From Streptomyces sp. ISL-94 (GTDB lineage: Bacteria > Actinomycetota > Actinomycetes > Streptomycetales > Streptomycetaceae), in NCBI RefSeq assembly GCF_018614075.1, contig NZ_JAGGOZ010000002.1:62001-126000 (forward strand): 64,000 bases of DNA, written 5' to 3'. Each line of letters opens with the position of its first letter. Position 1 is the stretch's first letter. Positions 37,029-45,679 of the stretch are shown here, piece by piece. Both the position numbers and the translations under genes were made by a program. The notes beneath the pieces are model-generated. The model saw only the letters and a list, made by a program, of their open reading frames with translations. It searched no databases and was not told where the DNA came from.

Positions 37029-37604
37029 TTATGGGTGAGTCATATGCCCGGGGCACTTGATTGCCGTGTTCCAGTTGTGGAAGGGTCCCGCCGGGTTGTC
37101 CTTGTAGGCCCACATGTGGAGGTCGAAGTGGACCGGCATGCCCGGTTCGTGGCCCGGCATCGGGCCGTCGAAGGGGAGGCCGAACATCGTGGGGCGGCCG
37201 GCCTGGGTGGTCAGGTTCTGGTCCGGGTCGGAGACCATCCACTCCACGGCGTAGAGCTTGCGGCCGCCGCCCGGGCCCTCCTCCGGGCCGTAGATCAGGG
37301 CCGTCGGCTTCGTCGGGTCCGTTGAGCCCCAGCGCGACCAGTTCATGTAGTGGTAGCCCATCGCGCCGGGGCCCCGCTTGTTGGTCAGGCACACATCCGT
37401 GCGGGCGTAGCCGTCCTTGACGGCCGCGCTCTCGTCCGCGTACTTCGCCGTCACCCGGTAGGCCGTCGCCACGTCGAGCATCGCCTGACGGTCGGTCGGA
37501 TCGGGCGCCGGGCCGTCCACGGCCCGGGCCGCGGGGAGGGCGGCGAGGGCTATGGACGCGGCGGCGGCGCAGGTCAAGGCAGCCTTGAGGGGACGGGGGG
37601 ACAT
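37029..37604 (-). CDS. Secreted protein of unknown function
   Basis: The 191-residue precursor has a Sec-type signal: MSPRPLKAALTCAAAASIAL, with a cleavage-like ARAVDG near residue 28. The mature part contains GAMGYHYMNWSRWG, PTALIYGPEEGPGG, LYAVEWMVSD and HFDLHMWAYKDNP. These blocks recur in a family of exported actinobacterial proteins without known function, as far as I recall. Two Cys (DVCLTNK, IKCPGHM) could form a disulfide. It stands alone between Uma2 and the HEAT fragment. Confidence 0.75.
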   Translation of the reverse strand: MSPRPLKAALTCAAAASIALAALPAARAVDGPAPDPTDRQAMLDVATAYRVTAKYADESAAVKDGYARTDVCLTNKRGPGAMGYHYMNWSRWGSTDPTKPTALIYGPEEGPGGGRKLYAVEWMVSDPDQNLTTQAGRPTMFGLPFDGPMPGHEPGMPVHFDLHMWAYKDNPAGPFHNWNTAIKCPGHMTHP

Positions 37605-37698
37605 GGGGGGCTCCTGCCGTTCGAGGGCTTTCGTCCACCATCCCGGGGCGGCCCGGCCCCTGCACGCGGCACGCCCCCAAACGGGGGCCGGACACCGC

Positions 37699-37944
37699 CT
37701 AGGCGCGGGACGCGTACGCGCGGACGTCCGCGTCCGGGTCGGTGACCGCCGAGGCGAGGGCGGCGCGGGCCTCCTCGGTGGCGCGGTGGGCCGGCAGGGC
37801 GAGGACCGCCGCCTTGCGGACGTCCGCGTTGGCGTCGGCCAGGGCGCCGGCCAGCGGCGGTACGGCCGTCTGCGGCGCGGCGGCCGACAGCGCGGCCGCC
37901 GCGCCCGCCCGGACCTGCCAGGCCGGATCAGCCAGCCCCCTCAC
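37699..37944 (-). pseudogene. HEAT-repeat fragment, probably a truncated gene
   Basis: The 81 residues from a GTG at 37944 contain about two HEAT repeats (DPAWQVRAGAAAALSAAAP and DANADVRKAAVLALPAH), plus the start of a third. The first repeat clearly begins before the GTG: the upstream codons read PYARAAV in the same frame, completing the helix. Further upstream the frame holds unrelated sequence. This suggests that a longer HEAT protein lost its 5' end. It could still be a short functional protein. Confidence 0.55.
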
Positions 37945-38004
37945 GGCGGCGCGGGCGTACGGGGCGGGGCAGACGGCGCGCGGGCAAGGCTGTGACCTGC
38001 GGTT

Positions 38005-38040
38005 TCGGCGGGGCGACGGAAAGATCCGCCACCCCGCCGA
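38005..38040 (-). terminator. Hairpin after the fumarylacetoacetase gene
   Basis: Perfect 9-bp arms TCGGCGGGG and CCCCGCCGA enclose 18 nt, lying 13 bp beyond the minus-strand stop at 38053. No U-tract follows. Confidence 0.55.
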
Positions 38041-38052
38041 CCAAAGGGTGGA

Positions 38053-39276
38053 CTACCTGGATCCCACGATGCGGCCGGTGACCTCGCCGAGGCCCACGCG
38101 GGTGCCGTCGGCCCCGGGGGCCCACGCGGTGAGGGTGACGGTGTCCCCGTCCTCCAGGAAGGTGCGCTTGCCGTCGGCGAGTTCGATGGCGTCGCGGCCG
38201 TTCCAGGTGAGCTCCAGCAGCGAGCCGCGCTGGCCGGTCTCGGGGCCGCTGACGGTGCCGGAGCCGTACACGTCACCCGTGCGCAGGGAGGCGCCGTTGA
38301 CGGTCATGTGCGCGAGCTGCTGCGCCGCGGTCCAGTACATGGAGGCGAACGGCGGCTGCGCCACCTCCTGGCCGTTGATGGAGACGGTGATGCGCAGGTC
38401 GAAGCCGCCGGGGCGGTCGACGGCGGAGTCGTCCAGGTAGGGCAGGAGGGGGAAGTCCCGGACCGGCGGGGCGACCCGGGCGGCGTCCAGGGCCTCCAGC
38501 GGGGTCACCCAGGCGGAGACGGAGGTGGCGAAGGACTTGCCGAGGAAGGGGCCGAGCGGCACGTACTCCCAGGCCTGGATGTCGCGCGCCGACCAGTCGT
38601 TGAGGAGGAAGAGCCCGAAGACGTGGTCCTCGAAGTCGCCCAGCGCCACCGGGCGGCCCAGCTCGGAGGGCGTGCCGACGACGAAGCCGACCTCGGCCTC
38701 GATGTCGAGCTTCACGGACGGGCCGAAGACGGGCGCGGGGTCGGTGGGCGCCTTGCGCTGCCCGCAGGGCCGTACGACGTCGGTCCCGGAGACCACGATC
38801 GTGCCGGACCGGCCGTGGTAACCGATGGGCAGGTGCTTCCAGTTGGGCGTGAGCGCGTCCCCGTCCGGCCGGAAGATCCGCCCGACGTTGGTGGCGTGGT
38901 GCTCGCTCGCGTAGAAGTCGACGTAGTCGGCGACCTCGTACGGCAGGTGCAGGGTGACGGCGTCCAGCGGCGTGAGGTGCGGCTCCACCGTGGGGCGGTG
39001 GCCGGGGTCGGTGACCCAGGCGGTCAGCGCGCGGCGCACGTCGCGCCAGGCGGTGCGCCCGGCGGCGAGCAGCGGATTGAGCGAGGACTGCCCGAGCAGC
39101 CCGGCGTACGGGGACCCGAGCGCGATGGCAGCGGCCCCCGCGTCGAGGACGTGTCCGCCGATCCGCACACCGATCCGGCGGCGGCCGTCCTGCGCGGTCG
39201 AGAAGACGCCGTACGGGAGGTTGTGCGGCCCGAACGGGTCGCCCTCGGGGACATCGAGGGGGCTCTGCTGGGGCAT
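38053..39276 (-). CDS. fahA: Fumarylacetoacetase (FAH)
   Basis: The 407-residue protein is full length and matches FAH. Features are FGPHNLPYGVFST at the N-terminus, DYVDFYASEHHATNVG (active site His and Asp), YHGRSGTIVVSGTDVVRPCG and DIEAEVGFVVG (metal-ligand Glu). FLLNDWSARDIQAWEYVPLG is also present. It cleaves 4-fumarylacetoacetate to fumarate and acetoacetate, the last step of tyrosine and homogentisate breakdown. No other gene of that pathway is in the window. ATG 39276 is followed by MPQQSPLDVPEGDPFG, normal for the family. Confidence 0.95.
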   Translation of the reverse strand: MPQQSPLDVPEGDPFGPHNLPYGVFSTAQDGRRRIGVRIGGHVLDAGAAAIALGSPYAGLLGQSSLNPLLAAGRTAWRDVRRALTAWVTDPGHRPTVEPHLTPLDAVTLHLPYEVADYVDFYASEHHATNVGRIFRPDGDALTPNWKHLPIGYHGRSGTIVVSGTDVVRPCGQRKAPTDPAPVFGPSVKLDIEAEVGFVVGTPSELGRPVALGDFEDHVFGLFLLNDWSARDIQAWEYVPLGPFLGKSFATSVSAWVTPLEALDAARVAPPVRDFPLLPYLDDSAVDRPGGFDLRITVSINGQEVAQPPFASMYWTAAQQLAHMTVNGASLRTGDVYGSGTVSGPETGQRGSLLELTWNGRDAIELADGKRTFLEDGDTVTLTAWAPGADGTRVGLGEVTGRIVGSR

Positions 39277-39417
39277 GGGGTACTGCCTCGCTTTCGACGC
39301 GGCCCGGGGGTGTCCCGGGGGCTGGTTGACACGTTACGTGGCAGGTGGGGCCTGCGGGAGGCCGGATTCGGGCGCTATTTGTAGGACTTGTCCAAGGGGG
39401 TCCGTATCCTTGGCGCC

Positions 39418-40236
39418 GTGACTTCCGCCCCGCCTCCGGCCCTCCCCTACGCCTTGATCGCCACTGACCTGGACGGGACTCTGCTGCGCGCCGGTGACAC
39501 CGTCTCCGCCCGCTCGTACGCGGCGCTCGCCACGGCCCGCGCGGCCGGCGCCCAGCACATCATCGTCACCGGCCGTCCCGTTCCGCAGGTCCGGCACGTC
39601 CTGGAGGACCTCGGCTACACGGGGCTCGCGGTGTGCGGGCAGGGCGCGCAGGTGTACGACGCGGCGCGCGGGCGCCTGCTGCACTCCGTGTCCATGGACC
39701 GGGGGCTGGCCGAGGTGGCCCTCGGCAAGATCGAGGCGGAGATCGGCGAGGTCTACGCGGCGGTCAACCAGGAGGGGATCGACGCGGAGATGCTGATGGG
39801 CCCGGGCTACCGGATGTGGCACCCGCACCTGCCGACGGTGCGGGTGCCGAGCCGGTCGGACCTGTGGTCGGCCCCGATCAACAAGGTGCTGCTCCAGCAT
39901 CCGCGGCTGGACGACGACGAGCTGACGCGGGTGGCGCGGGCGGTGGTCGGGGACCTCGTCAACGTGACGATGGCGGGGGAGCACACGGTGGAACTCCAGC
40001 CGCCGGGGATCGACAAGGCCAGCGGTCTCGTGCGGGCCGCGTCCGCGCTTGGGGTGCCGGCGTCCGGGACGATCGCCTTCGGCGACATGCCGAACGACAT
40101 CCCGATGTTCGCCTGGGCGGCCCACGGGGTGGCGATGGCGAACGCCCACCGCGAGCTGGTGGCTGTCGCCGACGAGGTGACCCTGTCCAACGAGGCGGAC
40201 GGCATCGCGGTGGTCCTGGAGCGGCTGTTCGCCTGA
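39418..40236 (+). CDS. HAD-family phosphatase (Cof type)
   Basis: The 272-residue protein has HAD motif I IATDLDGTLL (Asp17 nucleophile, Asp19), motif II VTGRP, Lys in INKVLLQ and motif IV GDMPNDIPMF. The C2-type cap is in the middle. It probably dephosphorylates a sugar phosphate or similar metabolite; the substrate is unknown. GTG 39418 has no ribosome site, but TATCCT at 39404-39409 is a -10-like box about ten bases upstream. The mRNA is therefore likely leaderless. A TTG at 39388 is an alternative. Confidence 0.88.
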   Translation: MTSAPPPALPYALIATDLDGTLLRAGDTVSARSYAALATARAAGAQHIIVTGRPVPQVRHVLEDLGYTGLAVCGQGAQVYDAARGRLLHSVSMDRGLAEVALGKIEAEIGEVYAAVNQEGIDAEMLMGPGYRMWHPHLPTVRVPSRSDLWSAPINKVLLQHPRLDDDELTRVARAVVGDLVNVTMAGEHTVELQPPGIDKASGLVRAASALGVPASGTIAFGDMPNDIPMFAWAAHGVAMANAHRELVAVADEVTLSNEADGIAVVLERLFA

Positions 40237-40249
40237 CCGCCGCCTTCCC

Positions 40250-40501
40250 GGGGCTCCGCCCCGGACCCCGCGCCTCAAACGCCGGCGAGGCTGGATGTGG
40301 CTGACCTCCCCTGCCAAGTACTGCCGAGCGGGCTTCTGTGACCCGCACCCGGGCGTCTACGCCGGACAAACCCAGCCCCGCCGGCGTTTGAGGCGCGGGG
40401 TGCGGGGCGGAGCCCCGGATCTTTGGCCCGCACCCGGGCGTCTGCGCCGGGCACATGCAGCCCCGCCGGCGTTTGAGGCGCGGGGTCTGGGGCGGAGCCC
40501 C
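40250..40501. repeat. Three further GGCGTTTGAGG repeats, one inverted
   Basis: An inverted copy lies at 40250-40294 and two direct copies at about 40371-40419 and 40458-40501. The last two sit in an 85-bp tandem duplication that also carries CCCGCACCCGGGCGTCT at 40342 and 40427. They occupy the space between the convergent HAD and CocE genes. The opposed copies can pair to form a long terminator-like stem. No gene is seen. Confidence 0.75.
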
Positions 40502-40521
40502 AGGGCCGCCCGCCAGGGCGG

Positions 40522-42538
40522 CTAACCCGCCGTGCGCGGGAGGCGGCGTTCCCACGTGCGGTGGAAGACCACCTCGGCCCCCTCCCGGCAGACGACCTCG
40601 TTCGACGTCATGAAGCCGCCCTCGTCGCACGAGATCTCGGAGCGGGTCTCGATCCGCGCGTCCCAGCCCAGCTCGGGCCGGTGCAGCCGGATCCGCCACT
40701 CCGACCGGGCCCGGGCCGACAGCGGGTCCGCGTCCTGGATCTCGTACGACTCGGTGCCGTCCTCGCCCCACTCCAGCCCGTCCGGATACACCCGCGAGCC
40801 CCGCGAGCCCCCGTACCGCGGGGCCACCTCCAGCCGCCACGTCCCGCGCGCGACATCCCGTACGACCACCCGCTCCGGACGCGGTTCGTCCAGCGTCTCC
40901 GGGAAGACCACCCCCAGCGGTTCCGACTGCTCCGGAGCCTCGAAGATGATCCCCTCGTCCGAGGGGGACGGCGCCCGCACCGGCAGGGTCAGCTCGCTGC
41001 CCGCAGGGTCCAGGGTCCAGCCCGCCTCCGAGCCGGCCCGCGGCCAGATCCACGGCCAGTAGGCGGAGGACAGGGCCAGCCGGATGCGGTGGCCCGGCGC
41101 GAAGGCGTGGCCGATGCCGTTCAGCTCGAAGGTGACGTCCTCGTACGAGCCCACCGGCCACGGCACCGCCCGGTCCCGCCCCTCCCGGGCGGAGAGGTTC
41201 AGCGCGCCCCGCGTCACCAGCGTCGACGACCCGTCCGGGGCCACATCGCACAGCCGGGCCACGACCTGCCCGTACGGCACGTCCAGCCGCAGCCGCACGG
41301 TCACCGAGGGCCGCCCCAGGATCTCCACCGGCTCCCCCTGCGCCACCGGGAACTCGAAGCAGGCCGACTTCGCGTCCTCCTCCCGCTGGTCCGGCGGCAG
41401 GTCCGCTTCGTTGCCGAAGGGGAAGAACCGCCCCGCGTCGAGCCCGGTGTGCTGCGGGGAGGCGACGGCCACCGGCGCGCCCTGGAGCCCGTACACGACG
41501 GGGATGACCGACGCCGAGGGCCAGGCCTTGTCCCCGACCCACCGGCCCGGCAGCTCCTGGTACACCGTCGCAGGCGGGTGGGAGTCGCTGATCCAGGAGC
41601 GGAGCAGCGGTTCGTCCATCACGCCGTTGTCCACGCCCTTGAGCCAGTGGTCCCACCAGCGCAGGGTCTCCTGGAGGAAGCCGATCGCCGGCCCCGGCGG
41701 CAGCCCGCGGTCCGGGTACTGGTGGGACCAGGGTCCGATCAGCCCCCGCACCCGGGCGGGCGGCAGGTGCTCCACCAGCCGCAGCACGGTGTCCCGGTAG
41801 GGGTCGTGCCAGCCGCCCACCGCGAGCACCGCCGCACCGATCGCCGCGTAGTCCTCGCAGACGCTGCCGTGGCGCCAGTAGCCGTCGCGGGTCTGGTGCG
41901 ACAGCCACGTGTGGACCAGGGGTTCCACGGCGTCCAGCCGGTCCAGCCAGCCACTGCTGCCGCCAGCGCTCGCCCGCGTACAGCGGGTCCGGCGGGCGCG
42001 AGGCGTAGGCCAGCATGGCGGCCGCCCACGCGTGCATGTCCACGGCCAGCACCGAGCCGCCCATGTAGTGCACGTCGTTGTCGTACCGGTCGTCGCTGGA
42101 GCAGACGGTGACGACCGCCTTCAGCGGCTCGGGGGCCAGCGCGGCGATCTGGAGGCTGTTGAAGCCGCCCCAGGAGATCCCGAACATCCCCACCGAGCCC
42201 GTGCACCACGGCTGCGCGGCCAGCCACCGCACCACCGCGACCCCGTCGGCGAGCTCGCGGGCGTCGTACTCGTCGCCGGGCAGGCCGCCGCTGCACCCGT
42301 GGCCGCGTACGTCCACCCGAACGGAGGCGTAGCCGTGCCCCGCGTACCAGGGGTGGCGCTGCCAGTCGCGGGGCGCGGTCCCGTCGGTGAGCCGGTACGG
42401 GAGGTACTCCAGCAGCGCCGGCACGGGCTCGTCGGTCACCGGGCGCCAGACGCGGGCGTACAGCTCGACGCCGTCGGCCAGCGGGATCCGGACATCCTCG
42501 CGGGTGGTCTCGTACGGGAAATCGGTGCGAATGATCAT
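40522..42538 (-). pseudogene. CocE/NonD-family serine hydrolase, split by a 4-bp duplication
   Basis: Two frames together give a full-length enzyme of about 670 residues. The N-terminal part begins at ATG 42538 (MIIRTDFPYETTREDVRIPL) and includes the nucleophile motif GISWGGFNS. It runs to about 41950, where the tetranucleotide CCAG is tandemly duplicated (GTCCAGCCAGCCACTG, plus strand). The rest, from EPLVHTWLSHQTRDGYW to the stop at 40522, is one frame away. It carries GGWHDPYRDT, GPWSHQYPD and the C-terminal jelly-roll domain. Removing four bases restores the frame. If real, translation runs out of frame to 39959. The family includes cocaine esterase and X-Pro dipeptidases; the substrate is unknown. 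A sequencing error is possible. Confidence 0.8.
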
Positions 42539-42823
42539 CGGAATCCGTTCGCCAATCGCCTGAGGCCTCAGTGGACGGGGTGCCTGGTGCGCCGATCGGC
42601 GGGTTCCTCCGCATCGGTCACAGTTCTGGACAAAGCGCATTCTCCGGTCGTTTCGGCTCCTGGAGAACATACCGGTGCGCTTCGGGCGATGCGTGGGTGG
42701 CGACCGGACAGGCGCTCTCGGTGATCGAAAACAGACCCGATACGCTGGCTTGAGTGATGGCAGCGACACATCGACAATCCAGGTGATCGTCAGCGTGATC
42801 GTCAGCAGACAGGAGTACCCCTC
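42539..42823. other. Divergent promoter region of the CocE and polyprenyl synthase genes
   Basis: No gene is supported. TACGCT (42741-42746) could be a -10 box towards the synthase. A 13-base direct repeat, GTGATCGTCAGC with one preceding base, occurs twice at about 42785-42808. GGAGT lies about seven bases before the synthase GTG. Confidence 0.5.
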
Positions 42824-43834
42824 GTGACCGTCGTCGGGCCGTTCGGACTGAGCGTGCGGGACCAGGCTCTTGAGACCGATGTCCAGGCCGGACTGGCCGC
42901 CGTCGAGGCGGGTCTGCTGGAAGCCACCAAGAGCGAAGTCCCCTTCATCACCGATGCCGCACAGCACCTGGTGCGTGCCGGAGGAAAGCGGTTCCGGCCG
43001 CTGCTGGTGATGCTCGCGTCCCGATTCGGCGATCCGCACGCGCCCGGAATCGTGCCCTCCGCCGTGGTGGTGGAGCTCACGCACCTGGCGACCCTCTACC
43101 ACGACGACGTCATGGACGAGGCGGACGTCCGCCGCGGAGTGGCCAGCGCCAACGCCCGCTGGGGCAACTCGGTGGCCGTCCTGACGGGTGACTTCCTCTT
43201 CGCCCGCGCCTCGCACATCCTGGCCGACCTCGGACCCGAGGCCGTACGCATCCAGGCCGAGGCCTTCGAGCGGCTGGTGACCGGCCAGATCCTGGAGACG
43301 GCCGGCCCGCGCGACGGCCGCGACCCGGTCGCGCACTACCTCGACGTCATCGCCGGCAAGACCGGCTCGCTGATCGCCGTCTCCGGCCGCTTCGGCGCGC
43401 TGATGGCCGGCGCCGACGAGTCGGTCGTCGACATCCTGACCCAGTACGGCGAGCGGCTCGGCACCGCCTTCCAGCTCGCCGACGACGTCCTGGACATCGC
43501 CTCCGACGCGCACGAGTCCGGCAAGACCCCGGGCACCGACCTGCGCGAGGGCATCCCCACCCTGCCCGTGCTGCGGCTGCGCGAGATGGCCGCCCGCGAC
43601 GGGCGGGCGGAGGACCTGGAGCTCGTGGCGCTCCTGGACGGCGACCTGACGGACGACGCCCGCCACGCCGAGGTGCTGACCCGGCTGCGCGCCCACCCCG
43701 CCCTGGAGCAGGCCCGCCGCGACACGATCCGCTACGCCGAGGACGCGCGGGCCACGCTCGCGCCGCTGCCGGAGTGCTTCGCGAAGTCGGCTCTGGAGGA
43801 GCTGTGCGACGCGGTGGTGCACCGGGCCGGCTGA
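42824..43834 (+). CDS. Long-chain polyprenyl diphosphate synthase (menaquinone side chain)
   Basis: The 336-residue protein has both Asp-rich motifs of trans-prenyltransferases: DDVMD (94-98) and DDVLD (220-224). It also has GGKRFRPLLVML and KTGSLIAVSGRFGALMAG. Position minus five before the first motif (Leu91, with small residues preceding) suggests a long product, such as the C35-C45 chain used for menaquinone. It would be made from IPP and a short allylic diphosphate. Exact chain length cannot be read. It is placed between the nuo operons, as in other Streptomyces. GTG 42824 has AGGAGT upstream. Confidence 0.92.
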   Translation: MTVVGPFGLSVRDQALETDVQAGLAAVEAGLLEATKSEVPFITDAAQHLVRAGGKRFRPLLVMLASRFGDPHAPGIVPSAVVVELTHLATLYHDDVMDEADVRRGVASANARWGNSVAVLTGDFLFARASHILADLGPEAVRIQAEAFERLVTGQILETAGPRDGRDPVAHYLDVIAGKTGSLIAVSGRFGALMAGADESVVDILTQYGERLGTAFQLADDVLDIASDAHESGKTPGTDLREGIPTLPVLRLREMAARDGRAEDLELVALLDGDLTDDARHAEVLTRLRAHPALEQARRDTIRYAEDARATLAPLPECFAKSALEELCDAVVHRAG

Positions 43835-43913
43835 CGCCGCGTCCGGTACGGCCGCTGCGATGGCCGTTGTGACGGCCTCTGCCACCGCTGCCGCCTCTGC
43901 CCCACACGACTAT

Positions 43914-43969
43914 GGAACGGGCCCTTCCGCCCCTCGACCCCTAGGGGGCGGGGCAGGAGGGCCCGTTCC
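43914..43969. terminator. Terminator after the polyprenyl synthase gene
   Basis: Perfect 12-bp arms GGAACGGGCCCT and AGGGCCCGTTCC enclose a second smaller pairing (CCCCTCGACCCCTAGGGG). It lies 80 bp past the synthase stop. Confidence 0.75.
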
Positions 43970-44120
43970 GTGTCATCCCACGGTCGTACGCGCAGTTGCT
44001 TCCGCGGGCTGACGCCCGCGCGCCGCCGATTTGGTCAGATGGAGTCATCAACCCCACCAGATCGGGTGAGCGCGGCGACACGGGGGTCGCCGCCGTCGAC
44101 ACAGAGGGCAGGGCACTGAC

Positions 44121-45332
44121 ATGGCAGCGAACACGAAGACTTCTCGCAAGGTCGCCCGGTACGCCGTACCGCTCGCGGTGGCAGGTGTGGCCGCGGCGAC
44201 CGTCGCGATGGTCCCGGCCTTCGCCAACGCCGGCGGACCCGACCTGCCGAAGGTGTCGGCGCAGCAGCTGATCGAGAAGATCGCGGCCTCGGACGTACAG
44301 GAGCTGTCCGGCACGGCCCGGATCAGCACCGACCTGGGCCTGCCCAAGATCGCGACCGGCCTGCTCGGCGGCGGTGGCGTCGCGACCGGCTCCGCCAATC
44401 CGGAGGAGAAGGTGGCGCAGCTGGCGTCCGGTACGCACACCTTCCGTGTCGCCGCCGACGGCCCGGACCGACAGAAGCTCACCTTCCTGGACGGCAAGGA
44501 CGAGTACAGCCTCGTCCACAACGGCGACGACGTGTGGGGCTACGCCTCCAAGTCGAACGAGGTCTTCCACGAGAAGAACGCGGGACAGGGCGAGCACAAG
44601 GCGGACGACCGGCTCGCCGCCTCGCCGCAGCAGCTGGCCCAGGACGTCCTGAAGGCCGCCGGCCCGACTACGGACGTCAGCGTCGGCGATACCGCGCAGG
44701 TGGCCGGGCGGGACGCCTACCAGCTGGTGCTCAAGCCCAAGCAGAGCGGTTCCACGGTCGGTTCGGTCCAGATCGCGGTGGACGCCAAGAACGGCGTGCC
44801 GCTGCGCGTGCAGCTGCTCTCCTCCCAGGGCGGCAAGCCGATCGTGGACGCGGGCTTCACCAAGGTGGAGTTCGCCAAGCCGTCCGCCGACACCTTCGCC
44901 TTCACCCCGCCCAAGGGCGCGAAGGTGACCGAGGGCGCTGACGGCGTCGGCGAGAAGGGCAAGGAGCACGGCAAGGGCAAGGAAGCGGAGCACTGGCAGG
45001 CTCTGGAGTCCTTCCCGGGCCTGGGCGGCCTGACGGCCGGAGCCGACGGCAAGGGCGAGGTCAAGGTGCTCGGCGAGGGATGGGCCACGGTCGCGCAGCT
45101 CGACACGGGCGCGGGCAAGGGCCTCAAGGATCTGGAGAGCGACAAGAACGCCCCGAAGGAGGCCAAGCAGTTCCTGAGCTCGCTCGGGGACAAGGTCACC
45201 GGGAAGTTCGGCGAAGGCCGGGTCCTGTCGACCCGCCTGGTCAACGCCCTGGTCACCGACGACGGCAAGGTCTACGTCGGCGCGGTCACCAAGGAGCAGC
45301 TGGTGAAGACGGCCGACGCCGCCGCGAAGTAG
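44121..45332 (+). CDS. Secreted LolA/DUF2092-like protein
   Basis: The 403-residue precursor has a signal peptide (MAANTKTSRKVARYAVPLAV, core to about residue 33, AFANAGG cleavage site). The mature protein has repeated beta-strand patterns (HTFRVAADGPDRQKLTFLDG, YSLVHNGDDVWGYASKSN). It looks like the open beta-barrel of LolA/LppX-type lipid or lipoprotein carriers. A Lys/Glu-rich linker (GEKGKEHGKGKEAEHW) separates a C-terminal domain. Actinobacterial relatives are exported and may move hydrophobic compounds across the cell wall. It stands alone, with a terminator behind it. Confidence 0.82.
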   Translation: MAANTKTSRKVARYAVPLAVAGVAAATVAMVPAFANAGGPDLPKVSAQQLIEKIAASDVQELSGTARISTDLGLPKIATGLLGGGGVATGSANPEEKVAQLASGTHTFRVAADGPDRQKLTFLDGKDEYSLVHNGDDVWGYASKSNEVFHEKNAGQGEHKADDRLAASPQQLAQDVLKAAGPTTDVSVGDTAQVAGRDAYQLVLKPKQSGSTVGSVQIAVDAKNGVPLRVQLLSSQGGKPIVDAGFTKVEFAKPSADTFAFTPPKGAKVTEGADGVGEKGKEHGKGKEAEHWQALESFPGLGGLTAGADGKGEVKVLGEGWATVAQLDTGAGKGLKDLESDKNAPKEAKQFLSSLGDKVTGKFGEGRVLSTRLVNALVTDDGKVYVGAVTKEQLVKTADAAAK

Positions 45333-45391
45333 CCAGGACGTAGCCAGGACGTAGCCGTGAAGTAGCCGCAATACCGGCGCAATCGGCACAC

Positions 45392-45427
45392 AAGGGTGGC
45401 CCGGGACCTGTGTCCCGAGCCACCCTT
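45392..45427. terminator. Hairpin terminator after the LolA-like gene
   Basis: Arms AAGGGTGGC (45392-45400) and GCCACCCTT (45419-45427) pair perfectly. An inner CGGG/CCCG extends the stem. GTAGCCAGGAC is repeated tandemly just upstream (45330-45365). Confidence 0.7.
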
Positions 45428-45445
45428 CTGTCGTTCCCCGCCTGT

Positions 45446-45465
45446 GTACAGCACCCCCGCTGTAC
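45446..45465. promoter_or_regulatory. Palindromic operator overlapping the toxin-antitoxin promoter
   Basis: GTACAGC and GCTGTAC form a perfect 7-bp inverted repeat around ACCCCC. TACGGT (45463-45468) overlaps the right arm and fits a -10 box eight bases before the antitoxin ATG. The geometry suggests a leaderless, autoregulated operon in which the antitoxin binds here. Confidence 0.6.
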
Positions 45466-45475
45466 GGTGGATGCC

Positions 45476-45679
45476 ATGTCGAGACACGTCACCATCCGCC
45501 TGGACGAAGAGTTCCACGAACGCCTGAAGGCGCGCGCGGCGGCGCTGGGGACGACGGTCACCGCACTGATCACCGAGGTCACGGAACGCGAACTGGACGA
45601 CGACCGGAAGAACTTTCTGTCCGGCATCGAGGAGTTCGCCGACCACTGGGGCTACTTCCAGGAGCGGTTCGGCAATTGA
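45476..45679 (+). CDS. Ribbon-helix-helix antitoxin
   Basis: The 67-residue protein begins MSRHVTIRLDEEFHERLKAR, the strand and first helix of an Arc/MetJ fold. AAALGTTVTALITEVTEREL forms the second helix. The C-terminal half (FLSGIEEFADHWGYFQERFG) is suited to neutralise the partner. ATG 45476 follows the palindrome by 11 bases. Its stop overlaps the TTG of the next gene (TTGA). Antitoxin before toxin is the usual order. Confidence 0.78.
   Translation: MSRHVTIRLDEEFHERLKARAAALGTTVTALITEVTERELDDDRKNFLSGIEEFADHWGYFQERFGN

Noticed and set aside
39959..43885. Open minus-strand frame of 1308 codons
   Set aside because: It is a fusion of the CocE N-terminal frame with antisense sequence on both sides. 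The only supported part is the CocE portion from 42538 to about 41950.
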